A stretch of 63,243 nt of DNA from Paludibacter jiangxiensis (GCA_945897785.1 CAMDGD010000007.1:1-63243), one strand, 5' to 3'; counted from the first letter of the stretch, positions 41,819 through 52,244 are shown. Numbers and translations: made by a program. Notes: generated by a model from the sequence alone, not told the origin.

Positions 41819-42643
41819 TTATTCTCCTACTCCGATAAAAGGAACAGCTCCTGCTCCCGTAACATTAGGTAATTTCCCGTCCCATTTTTCAATGGCTTTT
41901 AAGGTTGCCTCTATTCTTCTTAGTTCAATCAAATCTTTAGAGATATTCATTTTTTGCAAACGCAAGGCTTCTGCTTGCGCTTGAGCCGCAGTAATGGTTT
42001 GTTCTGCTTCCACTTTTATTCTGTCTAAGTCTCGTTTTGCTTTAAGGGCATTTTGTTCTGCAGTTTGCTTTGCCTCGATAGCATCGGTAAATATTTGTGA
42101 GAAATTGAAGGAAACAATAGAGAAGGCATCAACAGCAATATTATATTCCAATAATCTTTCCGTTAAAGTTTCTCTCATCTCGGCACTTACGGCAGGTCGT
42201 TTGGTAATCAACTCTTCTGCAGTATATCTGGCCGAAACAGCCTTCATAACTTCTTGAATAGCAGGATCAATAATTCTTTCTTTGAATTCAACGCCAATGG
42301 ATTGATACACTATGTTTGCCTTATCCGGAATGATGTGGTAGTTTAACGCAACCGCTAGGGCAACATCTTGCAAATCGGATGAGGCTGAAGCAGCATCAGT
42401 TACGGCTTTGTTTATCCGTACATCCATTATTTTAATTTCTTGCATAAATGGAATTCTAAAATGCAAGCCTTCGTCGAGTACTTTATCTTGTACTGCACCA
42501 AAGTTTAAAACTATTCCTCTTTCGCCGGCACCAATTTGCGCCCAAGGTTTAATTAAAAGGAAGATAAGTAAGATTACTACGATAATAATCAGATTTCTCA
42601 ATGTTCCTTTCTTCAGAATGTTTTCAATGTCGGGAGTGGCCAT
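41819..42643 (-). CDS. Prohibitin-family SPFH membrane protein
   Basis: A 274-residue protein: one N-terminal membrane helix (about 15-32), the SPFH/Band 7 domain (about 35-215, with GERGIVLNFGAVQDKVLDEGLHFRIPFMQEI) and a C-terminal coiled coil rich in Ala, Gln and Glu (KAKRDLDRIKVEAEQTITAAQ). Prohibitins form ring-shaped assemblies with the FtsH protease and help membrane protein quality control. The zinc-ribbon gene is 3 bases downstream and may be a partner. It starts 41 bases after pgi. Confidence 0.93.
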   Translation of the reverse strand: MATPDIENILKKGTLRNLIIIVVILLIFLLIKPWAQIGAGERGIVLNFGAVQDKVLDEGLHFRIPFMQEIKIMDVRINKAVTDAASASSDLQDVALAVALNYHIIPDKANIVYQSIGVEFKERIIDPAIQEVMKAVSARYTAEELITKRPAVSAEMRETLTERLLEYNIAVDAFSIVSFNFSQIFTDAIEAKQTAEQNALKAKRDLDRIKVEAEQTITAAQAQAEALRLQKMNISKDLIELRRIEATLKAIEKWDGKLPNVTGAGAVPFIGVGE

Positions 42644-42684
42644 GTTTTTTGTATTAGTATGTATGAATAAAAATAATATTTGTA

Positions 42685-44028
42685 TTATAAGCGTGTTTTA
42701 ATTGCTTTTGTTTCTGCTTCGAAACCAGGTTTTTCAAGTAAAGCAAACATATTTTTTTTATATGCTTCAACGCCAGGTTGATCGAAAGGGTTTACTTCTA
42801 ATAAATATCCGCTTATGCCACAAGCTATCTCGAAGAAATACAGCAATTGCCCTAGGTAATATTCGTTTAATTCCGGTAGTTCAATTTTTATATTAGGCAC
42901 ACCACCGTCAACATGTGCAATTTGAGTTCCTAGCTCGGCCATTTTGTTTACTTCATCTACCCTTTTTCCGGCCAAGAAATTCAGTCCGTCAAGGTTGTCT
43001 TTATCCGATGGTATAAGCACTCTTTTGTTAGGGTTAGCAATAGAAATTACCGTTTCGAAAATTATCCGTTCGCCTTCTTGTATCCATTGGCCCATGCTAT
43101 GTAGGTCGGTAGTAAAATCGACGGCAGCCGGAAAAATTCCTTTGTTGTCTTTTCCTTCGCTTTCGCCGAATAACTGTTTCCACCATTCAGATACAAAATG
43201 CAATTTAGGATGATAATTCACCAAAATCTCTATCTTCTTACCTTGCTTGTATAGTTCGTTGCGCGTTGCAGCGTAAATTGCGGCAGGGTTATCGGCAAAT
43301 GGAATATTTTTTCCGCAGGCTTTTTCCATATCAACAGCACCTTTCACTAGCTCACGAATGTTGTATCCGGCCACAGCAATAGGTAATAAGCCAACGGGAG
43401 TAAGTACAGAGAATCGTCCTCCTACATTATCCGGAATAACAAAAGTTTTGTAGCCCTCTTGTGTAGCTAATGTGCGTAAAGCACCCTTGCTTTTATCGGT
43501 GATTGCAATAATCCGTTGTTGAGCTTCGGCTTTACCTACCTGATTCTCCAGTTGTGTTTTCAGCAAGCGAAAGGCAAGAGCTGTTTCGGTAGTCGTTCCC
43601 GATTTAGAAATATTGATAATGCCAAATTGTTTTGTTGTTAGTAAGTCGGATAGTTCGGACAAATAATCTTCGCTGATATTGTTTCCGGCAAAAAGTATAG
43701 TAGGGTTCGTTTGCTCTTTTTGTAAGTGCTGAAAGCTGTTTGATAAGGCTTCGATTATGGCTTTTGCACCCAAATAGCTTCCTCCAATTCCTGCAACGAT
43801 AACTACTTCGCATTTTTGGCGCAATAATTTTGCGCTAGCTTCAATTTCTGCAAATTGAATGTTGTTTATAGAAGCCGGAAGGTGTAGCCAACCTAAAAAG
43901 TCATTGCCTTTTCCGTTCCCTTTTTCTAACATATCGCTGCATGCTTTCACCTTATTTTCGTAAGCATAAATGCATGATTTTGAGGCGAAAATTGCCACTT
44001 TATCAATGTTGATGGAAATATTTTTCAT
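42685..44028 (-). CDS. pgi: Glucose-6-phosphate isomerase
   Basis: A 447-residue enzyme of the bacterial short type that interconverts glucose-6-P and fructose-6-P. The first PGI signature region is [19 protein letters not shown] and the phosphate-binding [17 protein letters not shown] lies near residue 140. [18 protein letters not shown] precedes the active-site blocks, and the C-terminal half includes EQPGVEAYK-type [13 protein letters not shown]. It is the third gene of the lysS-gpsA-pgi order; the gap to gpsA is 40 bases. Confidence 0.96.
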   Translation of the reverse strand: MKNISINIDKVAIFASKSCIYAYENKVKACSDMLEKGNGKGNDFLGWLHLPASINNIQFAEIEASAKLLRQKCEVVIVAGIGGSYLGAKAIIEALSNSFQHLQKEQTNPTILFAGNNISEDYLSELSDLLTTKQFGIINISKSGTTTETALAFRLLKTQLENQVGKAEAQQRIIAITDKSKGALRTLATQEGYKTFVIPDNVGGRFSVLTPVGLLPIAVAGYNIRELVKGAVDMEKACGKNIPFADNPAAIYAATRNELYKQGKKIEILVNYHPKLHFVSEWWKQLFGESEGKDNKGIFPAAVDFTTDLHSMGQWIQEGERIIFETVISIANPNKRVLIPSDKDNLDGLNFLAGKRVDEVNKMAELGTQIAHVDGGVPNIKIELPELNEYYLGQLLYFFEIACGISGYLLEVNPFDQPGVEAYKKNMFALLEKPGFEAETKAIKTRL

Positions 44029-44068
44029 AAGGTTTTAGTTCGTTTTAGTTTGTTACTTAGGTAATTAA

Positions 44069-45064
44069 TTATCTAAATTTTTCTGTTAACTCTCTAATTT
44101 CTATAGTTGGCGAAATTCTATTGTATAAGATGTTATATACAGCTTCGACGATAGGTAAGTTTGCCTGGTATTTATCATTTATTTCTTTAATACATTTGGT
44201 AGCATAGTAGCCTTCGGCAATCATTTCCATTTCCATTAAGGCTGTTTTGACAGAATAGCCTTTGCCTATCATGGTTCCAAACAGGCGGTTTCGACTAAAT
44301 TTGGAGTAAGAGGTAACCATAAGGTCGCCTAAGTAAGCTGATTCGTTAATATTTCTGGGAATAGGATGTACGGCATTACAAAAACGATTTATTTCCTGAA
44401 TAGCATTGGCAATAAGCACGGCTTGAAAATTATCTCCATATTTTAACCCGTGACAAATTCCTACGGCAATAGCAATAATATTTTTCATTACTGAGGCATA
44501 TTCAATACCTTCTACATCTTCTGTAGTATTTACAAAAACAAAGTTTGATGAAAATGTTTGTACCAGTGCCTTAGACTTATCGCGGTCTTTGCATGCAAAA
44601 GTTAAATATGACAACCGTTCTAAAGCAACCTCCTCTGCATGGCATGGCCCAGCTAAAACGGCAATATTTTCTTCCGGAACATGGTGGAGCTTGTGAAAGT
44701 AATCCGAAAGAATCATGTTTTCTTCCGGAACTATTCCTTTTATACCTGATATAATAAATTTATCTGCAATAGATAACTTAAGTTTTTTTAAGTGTGTTTT
44801 TATAAATGGAGACGGAGTAGCAAAAATTAAAGTATCTGCTATTTTTATTGCTTCGTTGATCTTGGAGGTGAAATGGATTCTATTTGTATCGAATTTTATG
44901 CCTGATAGGTATGAAGGATTGTTGCTGAGACGAAGAAATTCATCAATTTGCTCTTGTCTGCGCATATACCACACGATATTATCTGCATTGGTAAGTACAA
45001 TTTTTGCAATAGCAGTAGCCCAACTACCTCCGCCCATAATGGCTATTTTCCCTGGAAAATTCAT
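44069..45064 (-). CDS. gpsA: NAD(P)H-dependent glycerol-3-phosphate dehydrogenase
   Basis: A 331-residue enzyme from the ATG at 45064, which gives the family start MNFPGKIAIMGGGSWATAIAK; an ATG four codons earlier is possible. It reduces dihydroxyacetone phosphate to glycerol-3-P for phospholipid synthesis. The nucleotide loop is GGGSWATA, the catalytic Lys is in YASVMKNIIAIAVGICHGL and the substrate-binding block is GDLMVTSYSKFSRNR. It is between lysS and pgi, with a possible own -7 box at 45108-45115. Confidence 0.95.
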   Translation of the reverse strand: MNFPGKIAIMGGGSWATAIAKIVLTNADNIVWYMRRQEQIDEFLRLSNNPSYLSGIKFDTNRIHFTSKINEAIKIADTLIFATPSPFIKTHLKKLKLSIADKFIISGIKGIVPEENMILSDYFHKLHHVPEENIAVLAGPCHAEEVALERLSYLTFACKDRDKSKALVQTFSSNFVFVNTTEDVEGIEYASVMKNIIAIAVGICHGLKYGDNFQAVLIANAIQEINRFCNAVHPIPRNINESAYLGDLMVTSYSKFSRNRLFGTMIGKGYSVKTALMEMEMIAEGYYATKCIKEINDKYQANLPIVEAVYNILYNRISPTIEIRELTEKFR

Positions 45065-45107
45065 AGTTTTTACCAATGTTTAATTACATAAAAATGAATC
45101 AGAAATG

Positions 45108-45115
45108 CAAATGTA
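45108..45115 (-). promoter_or_regulatory. -7 box of the gpsA promoter
   Basis: TACATTTG on the - strand, about 43 bases before the ATG at 45064. Confidence 0.4.
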
Positions 45116-45167
45116 AAGAAAAGTTGACGAGTAAACAAGCAGGATGCCGTTTATCGATAGATAACAA

Positions 45168-45217
45168 AAAAGTGCTTGAAATAAACCCCTTCAACAGGTA
45201 TATTATCAAGCACTTGT
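45168..45217 (-). terminator. Hairpin after lysS
   Basis: AAGTGCTTGA (45170-45179) pairs with TCAAGCACTT (45206-45215) across a 26-base loop; on the - strand the stem is followed by TTTTTTG, three bases after the lysS stop. Confidence 0.7.
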
Positions 45218-45219
45218 GT

Positions 45220-46944
45220 TTATTGTAATTTCTCTATCCAGGTAGTAATGGCTTCTTTTGTTGGGTTTTCTAACCCTAATTTAAGTTTTTTATTTAATCC
45301 GCAAATATCTTGATGCAGTTTGTTAGGGTTTTGTTCTTTCAAGGCTGATACAGTTATAAAACCCGCTTTTTGTATTACAGAAACCCATGCCTCCGGTATG
45401 CCCAAGGCCATAAATTTTTCGGGTCCATCTATTTGTTTTGTTTTTTCCGGACGCATTTGAGGGAAGAACAACACTTCTTGTATAGCTGCTTGGTTGGTCA
45501 TAAGCATAATCAAACGATCCATGCCTATTCCCATTCCTGAGGTAGGTGGCATGCCATATTCTAGAGCACGTAAGAAATCTTGATCAATAAACATAGCTTC
45601 GTCGTCGCCTTTTTCGGTTAAGCGCAATTGTTCTTCAAATCGATTTCGTTGGTCAATAGGATCATTTAATTCCGAGTATGCATTGGCAAGTTCTTTTCCA
45701 TTAACCATTAGTTCAAACCGTTCGGTTAATTCGGGGTTTGAACGGTGTTGTTTGCATAAGGGAGACATTTCGATAGGGTAATCGGTAATAAAAGTAGGCT
45801 GAATGTAATTTCCTTCACATTTAGCCCCAAAAATTTCATCAATCAACTTTCCCTTACCCATGGTTTCATTTGTTTCAATGGCTAGAGTTTTACATACTTC
45901 TCGTAGGGCTATCTCGTCCATTCTGTTGATGTCGATTCCGGTAAATTCCAGTATAGAGTCAATCATGCTTATTCGTTTAAACGGTCGTTTAAAGCTGATG
46001 GTTTTATCTCCCATCGGAACTTCTGTTGAGCCGGTTACTTCTAGTGCAATACGCTCTAACAATTCTTCGGTAAAATTCATCATCCAGTTATAGTCTTTGT
46101 ACGAAACATAAATCTCCATGGCTGTAAACTCGGGATTATGCGTACGGTCCATGCCTTCGTTTCTGAAATTTCGGGAAAACTCGTAAACCCCCTCAAAACC
46201 ACCAACAATAAGTCGTTTTAGGTATAATTCGTTGGCTATTCGTAAGTACAAAGGAATATCTAAGGCATTGTGGTGCGTAATAAAAGGACGCGCCGATGCA
46301 CCACCCGGTATGGGTTGAAGTACGGGAGTATCTACTTCGATGTAATTTTTTTCGTTAAAGAAATTGCGCATGGCATTAAATACTTTGGTGCGCTTAAGGA
46401 AGATGTCTTTTACTCCTTCGTTAACAATCAAATCAACATAGCGCTGACGGTACCGTTGCTCGGGATCCTCAAAGGCATCGTATGCAACGCCGTCTTTGTA
46501 TTTTACTATGGGCAAGGGGCGTAAAGACTTACTTAACACTGTAAGTGTTTGTGCATGTACCGATATTTCTCCCATTTGGGTGCGAAAAACATATCCTTCA
46601 ATGCCAATAAAATCACCTATATCCAATAGTTTTTTAAAAACCGTGTTGTATGCATCGGGCAAGGCTTCGGTGGCAATGTCATCTCGACTAACATATACTT
46701 GAATACGGCCTACAGAATCTTGTAATTCGATAAATGATGCTTTGCCCATTATTCGTCGGCTCATGATGCGTCCGGCAATGCTTACAGTTTGCTTGGGTGC
46801 ATCATCGTTGAAATCTTCTTTTAGTTGATTTGAGTATGCTGTAACGGTATATTCGGCGGCAGGATAAGGGTCAATTCCTAGTTTTCGTAGTTCGTTAAGC
46901 GATTGGCGGCGTATTTGTTCTTGTTCTGAAAGTTCTAAGCTCAT
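45220..46944 (-). CDS. lysS: Lysine--tRNA ligase (class II)
   Basis: A 574-residue class II aminoacyl-tRNA synthetase. The N-terminal OB-fold anticodon domain (about 55-170) includes VSIAGRIMSRRIMGKASFIEL. Catalytic motif 1 is near KNYIEVDTPVLQPIPGGASARPF, motif 2 YEFSRNFRNEGMDRTHNPEF and motif 3 GMGIGMDRLIMLM. It has a C-terminal extension of about 70 residues beyond motif 3 with a helix-hairpin-like domain (PEAWVSVIQKAGFITVSALKEQ), also seen in other Bacteroidota LysS. It is the first gene before gpsA and pgi. Confidence 0.97.
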   Translation of the reverse strand: MSLELSEQEQIRRQSLNELRKLGIDPYPAAEYTVTAYSNQLKEDFNDDAPKQTVSIAGRIMSRRIMGKASFIELQDSVGRIQVYVSRDDIATEALPDAYNTVFKKLLDIGDFIGIEGYVFRTQMGEISVHAQTLTVLSKSLRPLPIVKYKDGVAYDAFEDPEQRYRQRYVDLIVNEGVKDIFLKRTKVFNAMRNFFNEKNYIEVDTPVLQPIPGGASARPFITHHNALDIPLYLRIANELYLKRLIVGGFEGVYEFSRNFRNEGMDRTHNPEFTAMEIYVSYKDYNWMMNFTEELLERIALEVTGSTEVPMGDKTISFKRPFKRISMIDSILEFTGIDINRMDEIALREVCKTLAIETNETMGKGKLIDEIFGAKCEGNYIQPTFITDYPIEMSPLCKQHRSNPELTERFELMVNGKELANAYSELNDPIDQRNRFEEQLRLTEKGDDEAMFIDQDFLRALEYGMPPTSGMGIGMDRLIMLMTNQAAIQEVLFFPQMRPEKTKQIDGPEKFMALGIPEAWVSVIQKAGFITVSALKEQNPNKLHQDICGLNKKLKLGLENPTKEAITTWIEKLQ

Positions 46945-46975
46945 GTAAAAATTGTTTAAATATGTTTTTAGGATA

Positions 46976-46983
46976 CAAAAGTA
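46976..46983 (-). promoter_or_regulatory. -7 box of the lysS promoter
   Basis: TACTTTTG on the - strand, 32 bases before the ATG. Confidence 0.5.
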
Positions 46984-47040
46984 CTCTTTTTAATACACAA
47001 CTTCAAGTCTCACGTTTATCAGGATAATTAATTTGTTGAA

Positions 47041-49281
47041 TTATTTACAACTTTCAACCACTCGTAAAATGCTGTCTTTTTCGCCTACCAGCCAGAGAAT
47101 GTCGTTAAGTTCAAATTTCTCCGTAGTATCGGGATTCATTTTTGCGCTTCTGCCTCGTTCGATACCAATAACCATACATCCGAATTTTCTACGAAGCGAA
47201 GCGTTTTGTATGGTTTTACCTATCAATTTTGACCCATCTTCTAAAAGCATTTGTTCTAGTACAACATCTGACTTTTGTTGTAAATCATTACTGTTGGCAA
47301 ACTCCTCCATTAAATAGTTAAAACGCATTAGTTGTTGGTCGGTTCCTACAACTACAATGCGGTCATAAGGAAATAACATTTCGTCTCCGTTTGGGATATT
47401 TATCCGTTGTTCTCCACGAATAATTGAAACGATATTGACACCGTAATCTTCTCGTATGTGTAAGTCTTTGAGTGGCTTACCGATGTATTGAGAATGTGGT
47501 TGAATTTCAAAATCTGCCAGGTGGATATCTCGTGAGAGCAAGTGTCGTACAAATTCAGTTTTCATGGGTTTTAAACTCTCATCGTATTTTTGTCGTTCAG
47601 AAAGATTTGATAAGAAACGGTTTTCAATACGAATGGAGCCTTTTTTTAGCCATTTAGAGAAAATGGTAAACGATATAATGAGCAAGGCAATTAGTAAAAT
47701 AATAAACCAAGCTAGGTCGAATAAATTTCCAATTACAATCATTACTAGTCCTATGCAAATAATAATTCGTGCGCTTATAAGGGTGATAAGCGGCCCTTTG
47801 CTCATGTTCCTTTTTTGTAACATCAAGCGGATGGTTCGGTTCTTCTTTATCATTATTGCCCGTAAAAAAGGTGCCATTGCAAGAATGATTATCCCTGCCG
47901 AAAGAATATTGGCACTGATGCCCGAAACAAAACCGGCAATAAGGGGTACTAAATAGATAAAGCCTAAAAACATGATAGTTAAAGTGATGGCTAAATAAAT
48001 TGTGATGGTTTTTAGCAAGTTTTTTAGCAAATTTAGCCACATGTTTTCTGTGTTTATAAGATGGGGCGATGCGGAAAAACGGTGAATGGCCTTTAGCCAA
48101 TGTGCCGGCAAGTTGTGGCTAATAAAGTGGTATACGGGAACAGCCGATTTGATAAAAAATGGTGTAAAGAAGGTGGTTATTATTGAAACAGCCACAATAA
48201 TAGGGTATAAGTTTTTGTCGATAACATTTAAGCTTAAGCCCAATGTGGCTATAATAAAAGCAAATTCGCCAATTTGTGTTAAGCTAAAACTTGATTGTAT
48301 GCATACCTTTAGAGGTTGACCGGATAAAATCATTCCGGTAGTTGCAAAAATAATTTGACCAAAAATAACTACTAGGGTAATGATAAGTATGGGGAACCAA
48401 AATTCGCCCAATCCTAGTGGGTTTATCATCATCCCTACCGATACAAAAAATATGGCTCCGAAAAAATCTTTAACCGGACGAGTGAGGTGTTCAATTTTTT
48501 CTGCTTCCAGTGTTTCTGCAAGTAATGATCCCATAACAAAAGCACCAAGAGCAGCTGAAAATCCAATTTTTGTAGCTATTAGCACCATTCCCAAACAAAG
48601 CGCCAGTACAACCACTAAAAGAGTTTCGTCGTTCATCCATCGCTTGGTTTTCTTTAAAAAAGTGGGTAATAAATAAATGCCCGAAACAAACCAAAGCAGA
48701 ATAAACATGCCCATACGCAGAATGCTTAACACTAAATCGGCACCATCAAAATTGTTGCTGGTAGATATGGTTGAGAGTAAAACCATTAAAACAACGGCGA
48801 CTAAATCTTCTACAATGAGTACGCCAATAACTAAGCCCGCAAAAAGTTGTGTTTTTAAGCCTAAGTCGTCGAACGATTTAATGATGATGGTAGTAGAAGA
48901 CATGGCAAGCATACCGCCTAAAAATAAACTATCTATATGCGACCAGTCGAGTAGTTTTCCTGTTAAGTAGCCTAGTGTTAGCATGCCACTTACAATGGTA
49001 AATGCGGTAATAAAAGAAGTGCGCCCTGTTTTAAAAAGTTTTTTAAAACTGAAATCCAACCCTAAGGAAAAAAGCAAGAAGATAACCCCAATTTCTGCCC
49101 AAGTTTTGATATTTTCAATATCGGTAACATGAAACAGATTGAGCGATGGCCCGGCAATAATTCCCGCTAACACATACCCTAATACCACAGGCTGTTTAAT
49201 TGCTTTAAATAAAAGCGTAATAAAACCGGCTGCTAAAAGAATAACAGCCAAATCGGAGATTAGTGGAGGTAAGTGCGCCAT
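47041..49281 (-). CDS. Cation:proton antiporter (CPA2/KefB type) with TrkA-C domains
   Basis: A 746-residue protein. Residues 1-390 form the CPA2 Na+/K+:H+ exchanger core (12 helices), with IGVIFLLFSLGLDFSFKKL and GLVIGVLIVEDLVAVVLMVLLST. A second membrane region (about 415-540) of four or more helices follows, not present in classical KefB. The last 200 residues hold two regulatory C-terminal (RCK_C/TrkA-C) domains, seen in YIGKPLKDLHIREDYGVNIV and LIGKTIQNASLRRKFGCMVIGIERG. It probably balances K+ or Na+ and pH in response to nucleotides. The transglutaminase-like gene ends 7 bases upstream of its start. Confidence 0.9.
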   Translation of the reverse strand: MAHLPPLISDLAVILLAAGFITLLFKAIKQPVVLGYVLAGIIAGPSLNLFHVTDIENIKTWAEIGVIFLLFSLGLDFSFKKLFKTGRTSFITAFTIVSGMLTLGYLTGKLLDWSHIDSLFLGGMLAMSSTTIIIKSFDDLGLKTQLFAGLVIGVLIVEDLVAVVLMVLLSTISTSNNFDGADLVLSILRMGMFILLWFVSGIYLLPTFLKKTKRWMNDETLLVVVLALCLGMVLIATKIGFSAALGAFVMGSLLAETLEAEKIEHLTRPVKDFFGAIFFVSVGMMINPLGLGEFWFPILIITLVVIFGQIIFATTGMILSGQPLKVCIQSSFSLTQIGEFAFIIATLGLSLNVIDKNLYPIIVAVSIITTFFTPFFIKSAVPVYHFISHNLPAHWLKAIHRFSASPHLINTENMWLNLLKNLLKTITIYLAITLTIMFLGFIYLVPLIAGFVSGISANILSAGIIILAMAPFLRAIMIKKNRTIRLMLQKRNMSKGPLITLISARIIICIGLVMIVIGNLFDLAWFIILLIALLIISFTIFSKWLKKGSIRIENRFLSNLSERQKYDESLKPMKTEFVRHLLSRDIHLADFEIQPHSQYIGKPLKDLHIREDYGVNIVSIIRGEQRINIPNGDEMLFPYDRIVVVGTDQQLMRFNYLMEEFANSNDLQQKSDVVLEQMLLEDGSKLIGKTIQNASLRRKFGCMVIGIERGRSAKMNPDTTEKFELNDILWLVGEKDSILRVVESCK

Positions 49282-49288
49282 TGAAAAC

Positions 49289-51289
49289 TTATTTTGCTAA
49301 AATAAGGCTTTTGTCTATAAGTGTATTAATTTTTATCAACCTTTTTATAGCCGTTTTCGTTTTAAGGTTCTCAGCATCTTTCATTTCTTTTCTAAATACC
49401 AAGTAATTTTTATGTCGGTCGTTTTCTAAATCGCTCTCTTTTTGTAGCGCCTCCATAAGTTGTGTCATTCTTTTATTCTCATTTTCCAAATTATCTTTTA
49501 ATAACTCTTTGGTTATGGTGTAAGTCTTGAGTTCGTAGTGATAGCTTAGTAAGTTATCAGAAAAGTTGTTGATGGCTTCTTGGTACAAGGCGTCTTCTTT
49601 ACTATCCACGGTTGAACTCTTTTTTGCAATTTTAAGTAAATTTAGTCGTTCTTTTAAGAAGTTGGTGTATTCACGAATTAAATTATACAGTTCCAACTGG
49701 TTGTTTGATAGATTGATAAGTAAAGTGTCGATGTTCTCTTTATTTATTTTATCGGCTTCTTTGTTTCGTAGCTTAAGCCAATCTTTGTCGATATTTGTAG
49801 TAGGGATATGCACCAAAAACAAGTTTCGCTTATTGGCTTTGGTATTATCTTCGAGTGTTTTACTAGACGACTCGTATAGTGCAAGGGCCTGTTTTTCGTT
49901 GTTGCATAGCGCAATAACTTTTTCTTGATTGTATGCTCGAATAACATTTTCAATTTTAAACAACACCCCTAACGTGAGTTTGCGAATAGAATCTTGCTGA
50001 CGGATTAATGACTCAGCTTCTTTTTCCATAGCAGGGTCGGCTAGTTTTGGGCGCTGTACTGCTTCAAGGTCTTTTGTTATATATTGCGCTTTTCGTTCGT
50101 TTAGATGTTGCGTAAGGCTGATGCCTTTTTGATACAATTTATCAATGTTTTTTAGGTTGCTATTGTTTGCTCTGATTCTTTCTTTCAGGTCGTCTTTATG
50201 TAGTTTGTTAAAGGTTTTTAGGTTCATTTTCCAGTTTTCACTTCGCTTTTGTATTTGCCTATATTCCAGTTCGTTATCTTGCAAGCTAAGTTTAAGTGCC
50301 GCATCGGCAGTAGTCACTTTTCCTTTTAGTGCTTTAAGTTCCGTTTTGCTTCCTGATAAGATATTCTTCTCTGTATTAAGTTGTTCTTTTACATTATTTT
50401 CAATGCCGGTTAAATAAGCCAACCCTTTGGTGCGGTTGTCGAATGGGTTATTTGTTTTACCGGTATCACCCAAGTAAAATTGTTTTTCGGAAGCATTTTT
50501 TTGATAATATACATCTTGAGCTATATTAACGTTTTCTATTTTTCGGTGTTTTCTTAAGTGGTTTTCTACGGCAGTTTTTCCTAATCGAAAACTATCTAAG
50601 GGTAGGGGTATTTTTAGCAACTGAAATTCGGGTAAAATTGGATAGTGGCTAAAAATAAGAAAATCAGGTGCTGTAAAAATCCATTGCGGATTGAATTTCT
50701 TTTCAAAGTTGGCTTTGCTGTGGTAGGGTAGGTTATTTATTAACGAATCGTTACTTTGATTGGTAGCGTCTGGAGTTATAATTCTTCCAGCAGCATAAGT
50801 TAGGTCGATGAGTTGCCACTGCCCGTTTACCTTTACGGCCGACCACGAATGTTCTGCCCTAAACAGGGTATCGTTAGGTAAAAAGTCGAAAGGGCGGGTA
50901 TAGCCATCAACAACAACAGATTGCAGGTTGGCTTCATCGCAAATTGCAGTAAATAGTGCTGCATATTCTCCACAAAGGGCTTCTTTTGTTTTTAGTACCA
51001 TTTCTGGAGTGTATGCTTCTATCCGTCTTTCAATTTGTCCTTTAAAATCGTAATCGATAGCATTGCATATCCAATAGCTTATGGCAAAAGCACGGCTTGG
51101 TTCATCAGAAAACTCACCCGCAAAGTAGTTGCCTAACGCGTTGGTCGATTTTTTATTGGAGGAGGGTATTTTTGCTACTTTCTGATAAATACTAAGAGTG
51201 TCAATAGTAAAACTTGTTGCATTTGCTGAAGTAAAAAGTAAAAAGCAAACAAAATTAGATAACAAGAATTTTTTCCAATGGTTTATCAT
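49289..51289 (-). CDS. Exported transglutaminase-like protein with long coiled coil
   Basis: A 666-residue protein with a signal peptide (1-24, ending SANA). Residues about 60-200 are a transglutaminase-core domain with the full catalytic triad: Cys106 (EALCGEYAALF), His147 (AEHSWSAVKV) and Asp162 (LIDLTYA). The remaining 400 residues are Lys/Glu/Asn-rich and mainly helical coiled coil, for example KAVQRPKLADPAMEKEAESL and ELYNLIREYTNFLKERLNLL. Such proteins usually act as periplasmic cysteine proteases or crosslinkers. It starts the - strand run with the antiporter 7 bases after it, so the two are likely linked. Confidence 0.83.
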   Translation of the reverse strand: MINHWKKFLLSNFVCFLLFTSANATSFTIDTLSIYQKVAKIPSSNKKSTNALGNYFAGEFSDEPSRAFAISYWICNAIDYDFKGQIERRIEAYTPEMVLKTKEALCGEYAALFTAICDEANLQSVVVDGYTRPFDFLPNDTLFRAEHSWSAVKVNGQWQLIDLTYAAGRIITPDATNQSNDSLINNLPYHSKANFEKKFNPQWIFTAPDFLIFSHYPILPEFQLLKIPLPLDSFRLGKTAVENHLRKHRKIENVNIAQDVYYQKNASEKQFYLGDTGKTNNPFDNRTKGLAYLTGIENNVKEQLNTEKNILSGSKTELKALKGKVTTADAALKLSLQDNELEYRQIQKRSENWKMNLKTFNKLHKDDLKERIRANNSNLKNIDKLYQKGISLTQHLNERKAQYITKDLEAVQRPKLADPAMEKEAESLIRQQDSIRKLTLGVLFKIENVIRAYNQEKVIALCNNEKQALALYESSSKTLEDNTKANKRNLFLVHIPTTNIDKDWLKLRNKEADKINKENIDTLLINLSNNQLELYNLIREYTNFLKERLNLLKIAKKSSTVDSKEDALYQEAINNFSDNLLSYHYELKTYTITKELLKDNLENENKRMTQLMEALQKESDLENDRHKNYLVFRKEMKDAENLKTKTAIKRLIKINTLIDKSLILAK

Positions 51290-51329
51290 GCTAATACTGT
51301 TTTTTGGGTTAATTAAAAATGCAAAGGTG

Positions 51330-52238
51330 CTAAAAATTTAGGATATTTTGAACTTGTTTTAGCTTTTCTTCCTCCGGTAAAAGAGCATCAATCCAGTGTA
51401 TGGTAAACCCTCTTCGCTCCATTCCTCTGAACCAAGTCATTTGTCGTTTAGCAAATTGGTGAATGGCAATTTCGAGCTGTGAAAACATGTCGTTAAAGGA
51501 TAACTGCTTTGTGCAATACAAGGTTAAGTATTTGTATTCCAAGCCATAGTATATTAGGTCGTTTGCCGAAATTCCTGAATTGAGCAAGCCCTGTACTTCA
51601 TCAATCATCCCTTCGTCGATTCTGTTTTTTAGTCGAGCGCTAATTCTTTCACGTCTTTTTTCTCTGTTGATATCCAAGCCAATTATACCGCTTTTTAATT
51701 GCGGATAATCGGTTTCGTTAACTAGATTGTGTTGATAATAATCAGCAATTTCTATGGCACGAATGGCTCTTTTAGCCGTATCAACGTCACTTTGGTTGTG
51801 CGTTTTTTTGTATGCGTGTAGCATGTTGCTCAATTCCTCAAGCGATTTATTGGCAAGCGCATCTCTAAGTATCTTGTTTTCTGGAACCGACACCAATTTA
51901 TATCCTTTTAGTACCGCCTCGATATATAATCCTGTACCGCCACATACTATAGGTGTTTTTTGTTGGCTTATAATTTGGTTGTAGGCTGATACAAAATCTC
52001 GTTGATATTCATATACATTGTATTTGTATCCTGCATCAGCAATATCAATAATATGGTAAGGAATGGTTTGGTTGTTTACCCTGTATTCATTTAGATCTTT
52101 ACCTGTTCCTATATTCATGCCTCGATAAACCTGTCGGGAGTCGGCACTGATAATTTCTCCACCTATTGTTGCGGCAAGCTGTGTAGCGAGTTTTGTTTTT
52201 CCGCTAGCAGTTGGTCCAAGTATCGTTATCAAGTTCAT
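51330..52238 (-). CDS. miaA: tRNA dimethylallyltransferase
   Basis: A 302-residue enzyme that adds an isopentenyl group to A37 of tRNAs reading UNN codons. The Walker A loop is LGPTASGKTKLA, followed by ISADSRQVYRGMNIGTGKD, the DMAPP-binding VCGGTGLYIEAVLKGY and the tRNA-binding QFAKRQMTWFRG motif near the end. Length is typical. The MFS gene lies 6 bases upstream on the same strand, so they form a two-gene unit. Confidence 0.96.
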   Translation of the reverse strand: MNLITILGPTASGKTKLATQLAATIGGEIISADSRQVYRGMNIGTGKDLNEYRVNNQTIPYHIIDIADAGYKYNVYEYQRDFVSAYNQIISQQKTPIVCGGTGLYIEAVLKGYKLVSVPENKILRDALANKSLEELSNMLHAYKKTHNQSDVDTAKRAIRAIEIADYYQHNLVNETDYPQLKSGIIGLDINREKRRERISARLKNRIDEGMIDEVQGLLNSGISANDLIYYGLEYKYLTLYCTKQLSFNDMFSQLEIAIHQFAKRQMTWFRGMERRGFTIHWIDALLPEEEKLKQVQNILNF

Positions 52239-52244
52239 GCAATA

